A stretch of DNA of 17,984 nucleotides, taken from CAYSCS01 sp964429695 (GTDB lineage Bacteria > Acidobacteriota > Aminicenantia > Aminicenantales > Aminicenantaceae). Positions 15,336-17,984 of the stretch are shown here, in pieces. The translations under genes were made by a program, and so were the position numbers. Positions within the stretch are counted from its first letter, which is position 1; every line of letters starts with the position of its first letter. The notes under the pieces are model-generated. The model saw nothing but the letters and a program-made list of their open reading frames with translations. It was not told the DNA's origin and made no database searches. The stretch spans positions 1 through 17,984 of the forward strand of contig CAYSCS010000103.1 of NCBI GenBank assembly GCA_964429695.1. The letters run 5' to 3'.

Positions 15336-17171
15336 ATGAGAAAGAGAAACACGAAACATGTTTTTCTTTTTTTTCCCATCTTCTTTCTTAGTCTCTGCTT
15401 TCTTTTCTCCCAGACAGAAGAAGTCCCAGACTTCCTGGCTCAATGTGGGGAAGGAGTCATATCTTACATTGTATACGGTGAAAACAAAGATGTACTTTGT
15501 AGAGGAACCGGCTTTTTGTTGAATGAATCTGTGATGGTTACAGCCTATCATTCCTTGAGAAATGCGGCTTCTGTAGAGGGTGTAAATTATAAGGGGAAAA
15601 AAGTTAAGGTTGAAGGGGTTGTTGGAGTGGATAAAAATTTAGATATCATTTTGCTCAAAATTAATAGAAAAGACCCCCCTCTCATTCTCGGAAATTCAGA
15701 TGAGCTCGAGCAAGGGAAAAGAATCTTTGCTTTAGGAAGCAATGAATCAGGTGAAATCACACTCTCAGAAGGGCTGGTGAGGGGCTTTCTTGAAATTTCT
15801 CCAACTCAGAGGGTTGCAGACACTTCTCTTGCAGTGCCTGAAACATTCAATGGCGGACCAGTAGTGAGCATAGAAAATAAGGTCATGGGAATCCTCATCT
15901 TCCTTGATCCCCGAACTAAGTTTCTTCTACCTGTGAACCTGATTAAGTCATTAAAGCCGTCGGCTGTTGCTTCCAAGTTAAAAGATATGGAAAAGGAAGA
16001 GTACTTCTCAACTCTAGAAGGCGCTTTTCTGGCGGGAAGAATATTCGCCCTTCTGGATGAAACGGGAAAAGCACAAAAATATTTAGAAGACGTAATCTCC
16101 AAGGACCCTGCAAATATAGAAGCACACGCACTCCTTGCCTCTGTCTACATGAAACAAAGGAACTATGAAAGCGCTGCTTCCTCATTTAAGAAAGTCATCG
16201 AATTAAACCCGAAAAGAGACGATGCTTATCAGGGCTTAGGAATGGTTCTTTTGAAGTTACGCCGTTTTGAGGAAGCAGTTTCAGCCCTAGAAAAAGCTGT
16301 GGAGCTAAATATTGATAACAGAGAAGTTTATTATCACATTGGAAATGCTTATGAAGAACTAGAAGATTGGGGAAAAGCGGCTGAAGCATATGAGAAATAT
16401 CTCAGCCTAAAACCTCAGGATCCCTGGACAGGGAACTTGAGGTTAGGGCTTTGCCGAATGAACCTTCAAGACTATGAAAAAGCTGTGATAGCCTTTGAAA
16501 ATGCCAGGAAGGAAAAGCCGGATGATATTAAGACAAATTACAACCTCGCCCAAGCATATCATAAAGCAGGGAAACTCGAAGAGGCCCAAAAAACTTATGA
16601 ACACTTGGCAGAAATAAATCCAGAAGATGCTAATGTTTATTACAACACCATCCTCAGAATGTATGATGAAGTAGGGATGAGCGAAAAATCGATTGAAGCA
16701 GCCAAAAAAGTCATTGAGCTAAATCCAAAGAGTGAAATGGCTATTTACAATCTCGGGATAATGTTGATGAAACTGGAAAGATATGATGAGGCCATCGATG
16801 CCTTTAAGAAAGCGATTGAGATTCGCCCTGATTATGATTCGGCATACTACAACATTGGGTTTGCCTATTCAAAGCAAAAAAAGTATAAAGAATCAATTGA
16901 AGCCTTCGAAAAATTCGTAGAAATATCGCCTGATAGTGCAGATGGGTGGTTCAATATTGGAGTGGGATACATGCTGCTTAAAAAATTCAACGAAGCCCTT
17001 GAACCACTCGAAAAATGTGTTGAATTGAGGCCAGATTACGCGGTGGCTTATTATAACCTTGCTATCACCTATCTCAACCTCCAGGATTATATAAGCGCAA
17101 GGAATGTCTATGAAAAACTTGTTACTCTTGACCCTGATCTAGCAGAGAGATTAAGAAAACTCTTACGCTAA
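15336..17171 (+). CDS. Exported trypsin-fold (S1C-like) protein with about 11 TPRs, catalytic Ser replaced by Asn
   Basis: The 611-residue protein starts with a signal peptide (basic MRKRNTKH, then a hydrophobic run to about residue 25). Residues 35-210 look like a trypsin/HtrA-type domain: GTGFLLNESVMVTAYHSL with His72, DKNLDIILLKI with Asp103, and a segment TFNGGPVVS where the canonical serine of NSGGP is Asn172 (AAT at 15849-15851). The nucleophile appears lost, so the domain is probably a non-catalytic binding module. From about residue 215 to the end come some 11 tandem TPRs, typically ending in x-ELNP or x-EIRPD, which form a protein-binding superhelix. No membrane anchor or PDZ domain is seen. 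Location would be periplasmic or outer-surface. The partner is unknown; it is transcribed alone, divergent from DUF2085. Confidence 0.85.
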   Translation: MRKRNTKHVFLFFPIFFLSLCFLFSQTEEVPDFLAQCGEGVISYIVYGENKDVLCRGTGFLLNESVMVTAYHSLRNAASVEGVNYKGKKVKVEGVVGVDKNLDIILLKINRKDPPLILGNSDELEQGKRIFALGSNESGEITLSEGLVRGFLEISPTQRVADTSLAVPETFNGGPVVSIENKVMGILIFLDPRTKFLLPVNLIKSLKPSAVASKLKDMEKEEYFSTLEGAFLAGRIFALLDETGKAQKYLEDVISKDPANIEAHALLASVYMKQRNYESAASSFKKVIELNPKRDDAYQGLGMVLLKLRRFEEAVSALEKAVELNIDNREVYYHIGNAYEELEDWGKAAEAYEKYLSLKPQDPWTGNLRLGLCRMNLQDYEKAVIAFENARKEKPDDIKTNYNLAQAYHKAGKLEEAQKTYEHLAEINPEDANVYYNTILRMYDEVGMSEKSIEAAKKVIELNPKSEMAIYNLGIMLMKLERYDEAIDAFKKAIEIRPDYDSAYYNIGFAYSKQKKYKESIEAFEKFVEISPDSADGWFNIGVGYMLLKKFNEALEPLEKCVELRPDYAVAYYNLAITYLNLQDYISARNVYEKLVTLDPDLAERLRKLLR

Positions 17172-17535
17172 AAAGTATTTTTCTATTGTTTCTTGCCCAC
17201 AATTTAAAGATAAAAAAGTCTCAGTGCATTTCTTGGTGGTAAAGAAAAAGATTCAAATCAGAAGATATAATAATTTTTTAAGAAGGATTTTTATAATATA
17301 TTAGATTTCTTTATTGATTAATTGAGGTATATCATTGGGAAACAGGAGATTAAAGCCATATCTTTTTCAGGGGCTTCTAAATTTTAGGTAATGTCCCAAA
17401 ATTGCTAGATGGAGTTAAATCCATTTGTATTCTACCTTCAAAATTGAGAGGCTTAATTGCTTAAAAGTAATCATGAACCAATTGATAAGACCTCTCTAAC
17501 TCTAGCTCTTCCCTATCCTTTTGGAAATTCCCGAT
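17172..17535. other. AT-rich stretch without a recognisable gene
   Basis: No plausible coding frame, RNA gene or convincing terminator is seen. One small hairpin is possible (ATGGA and TCCAT around 17409-17424). TTTTTCAGGGG at 17363-17373 has an inverted counterpart, CCCCTGAAA, at the last nine bases of the window (17976-17984). The segment could hold an old insertion-sequence end, but nothing beyond that short match supports it. Confidence 0.5.
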
Positions 17536-17984
17536 CTAGGTCCTCGCTTTAGCATATTTTCCCAGATCAAGAACATCAATCACTCTCCAAAAACCTTTCT
17601 TGACCTCTTCCCATGCCAGAGATATCGCTACTGCCTCATCCCACACAAGAGAAGATTCCCCCCAATACCAAGGACTATCATCAGAGAAGAGATCTCCCTC
17701 TCTCCCATAATCCAATCTCCTCTCCAAATCCTTAAGCAGAGCGCTCCATCCCTCACCCATCCACAACCCTACCGGCTCAAATCGCTTTCCTACCCCCTCC
17801 GAAGCCCAGCCCATCTCTCCTCCCCCCAAACACTTTCCCCTCTCACCTTGAAGTCCCACATTTCTCCCCTCCACCCTCAAAAACTGGAAAACTCAATTCT
17901 TATAAGAGGATGCTCACTGAGCATAACCTTCGGCCAATTCCTCCACTCTTCTCTAAAGCGGGCTCTTACTCATATCCCCTGAAA
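17536..17984 (-). pseudogene. Unrecognised, probably decayed minus-strand coding remnant at the right edge
   Basis: The minus strand is G-rich and coding-like, unlike the AT-rich segment beside it, with composition similar to the ISLre2 transposase at the left end. One frame runs to a stop at 17536 and encodes ALLKDLERRLDYGREGDLF and ISLAWEEVKKGFWRVIDVL. A different frame covers the outer part, with REEWRNWPKVMLSEHPLIRI near 17880-17970, interrupted by a TGA. Coding may jump between these frames near 17790-17880, suggesting one or more frameshifts. I do not recognise the protein, and a mobile-element origin is only a guess from position and composition. The gene's beginning may lie outside the window. 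Confidence 0.25.

Noticed and set aside
15336..17171. Internal repeats in the TPR gene as DNA repeats or CRISPR-like units
   Set aside because: The periodicity is about 102 bases and exists at protein level only (34-residue TPRs); the nucleotide copies are diverged and there are no spacers.
17521..17982. Long plus-strand open frame of 153 codons
   Set aside because: It is rich in Pro, Ser, Leu and His, the typical look of the complement of a G-rich coding strand. The minus strand here looks more coding-like, and the same effect is seen opposite the ISLre2 transposase.
1..17984. CRISPR array, tRNA, rRNA, riboswitch or replication origin
   Set aside because: I saw no regularly spaced direct repeats, no cloverleaf or rRNA-like sequence, no T-box or other leader before alaS or ilvE, and no DnaA-box cluster. 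A covariance-model search would be the decisive check.

Overview
The window is a stretch of bacterial chromosome of low to moderate GC, with housekeeping genes in the middle and insertion-sequence debris at both ends. The gene set is hrcA, grpE, dnaK, dnaJ, rsmE, a Ser/Thr kinase, ilvE, pilT, alaS, a lytic transglycosylase, a lipid-kinase-like protein, DUF2085 and a trypsin-fold/TPR protein. Ribosome-binding sites are of AGGAGG type and several starts look like TTG. The mix of a eukaryote-type kinase, PilT, DUF2085 and a protease-fold/TPR protein would suit an Acidobacteriota/Aminicenantes-like or other poorly cultured lineage. This is only an inference from gene content; no rRNA or lineage-specific marker is present.

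Layout. (1) Positions 1-1590: a truncated transposase N-terminus resembling IS1380 on the minus strand, running off the left edge; a hairpin with a T-run; then a complete but dead ISLre2-family element (about 268-1581) with terminal inverted repeats, a near-perfect 9-bp target duplication and a transposase broken by two frameshifts and one nonsense codon. (2) 1586-7692: a tight plus-strand heat-shock operon hrcA-grpE-dnaK-dnaJ-rsmE-Ser/Thr kinase. The element inserted exactly at the -35 box of the hrcA promoter, and the target duplication left that box intact. The dnaK gene encodes a protein without the C-terminal helical lid. (3) 7697-12549: ilvE-pilT-alaS on the plus strand, very closely spaced, with a weak promoter before ilvE. 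(4) 12625-13242: a secreted or anchored lytic transglycosylase. (5) 13250-15203, minus strand: DUF2085 membrane protein, a small Gly/Cys-rich membrane protein and a diacylglycerol-kinase-like protein, probably one operon. (6) 15336-17171: an exported protein with a trypsin-like domain and about 11 TPRs, in which the catalytic serine position is Asn. (7) 17172-17984: a gene-poor AT-rich stretch, then a G-rich, probably decayed minus-strand coding remnant at the right edge.

How the genes fit together. HrcA would repress the chaperone operon. GrpE, DnaJ and the lidless DnaK form a folding machine that may not clamp clients normally. RsmE methylates 16S rRNA. The kinase, co-transcribed at the end of the operon, could link heat stress to phosphorylation. 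No wholly new multi-gene system is evident. The least ordinary points are the lidless DnaK in the canonical operon, the insertion at the hrcA promoter, and the serine-less trypsin/TPR protein.
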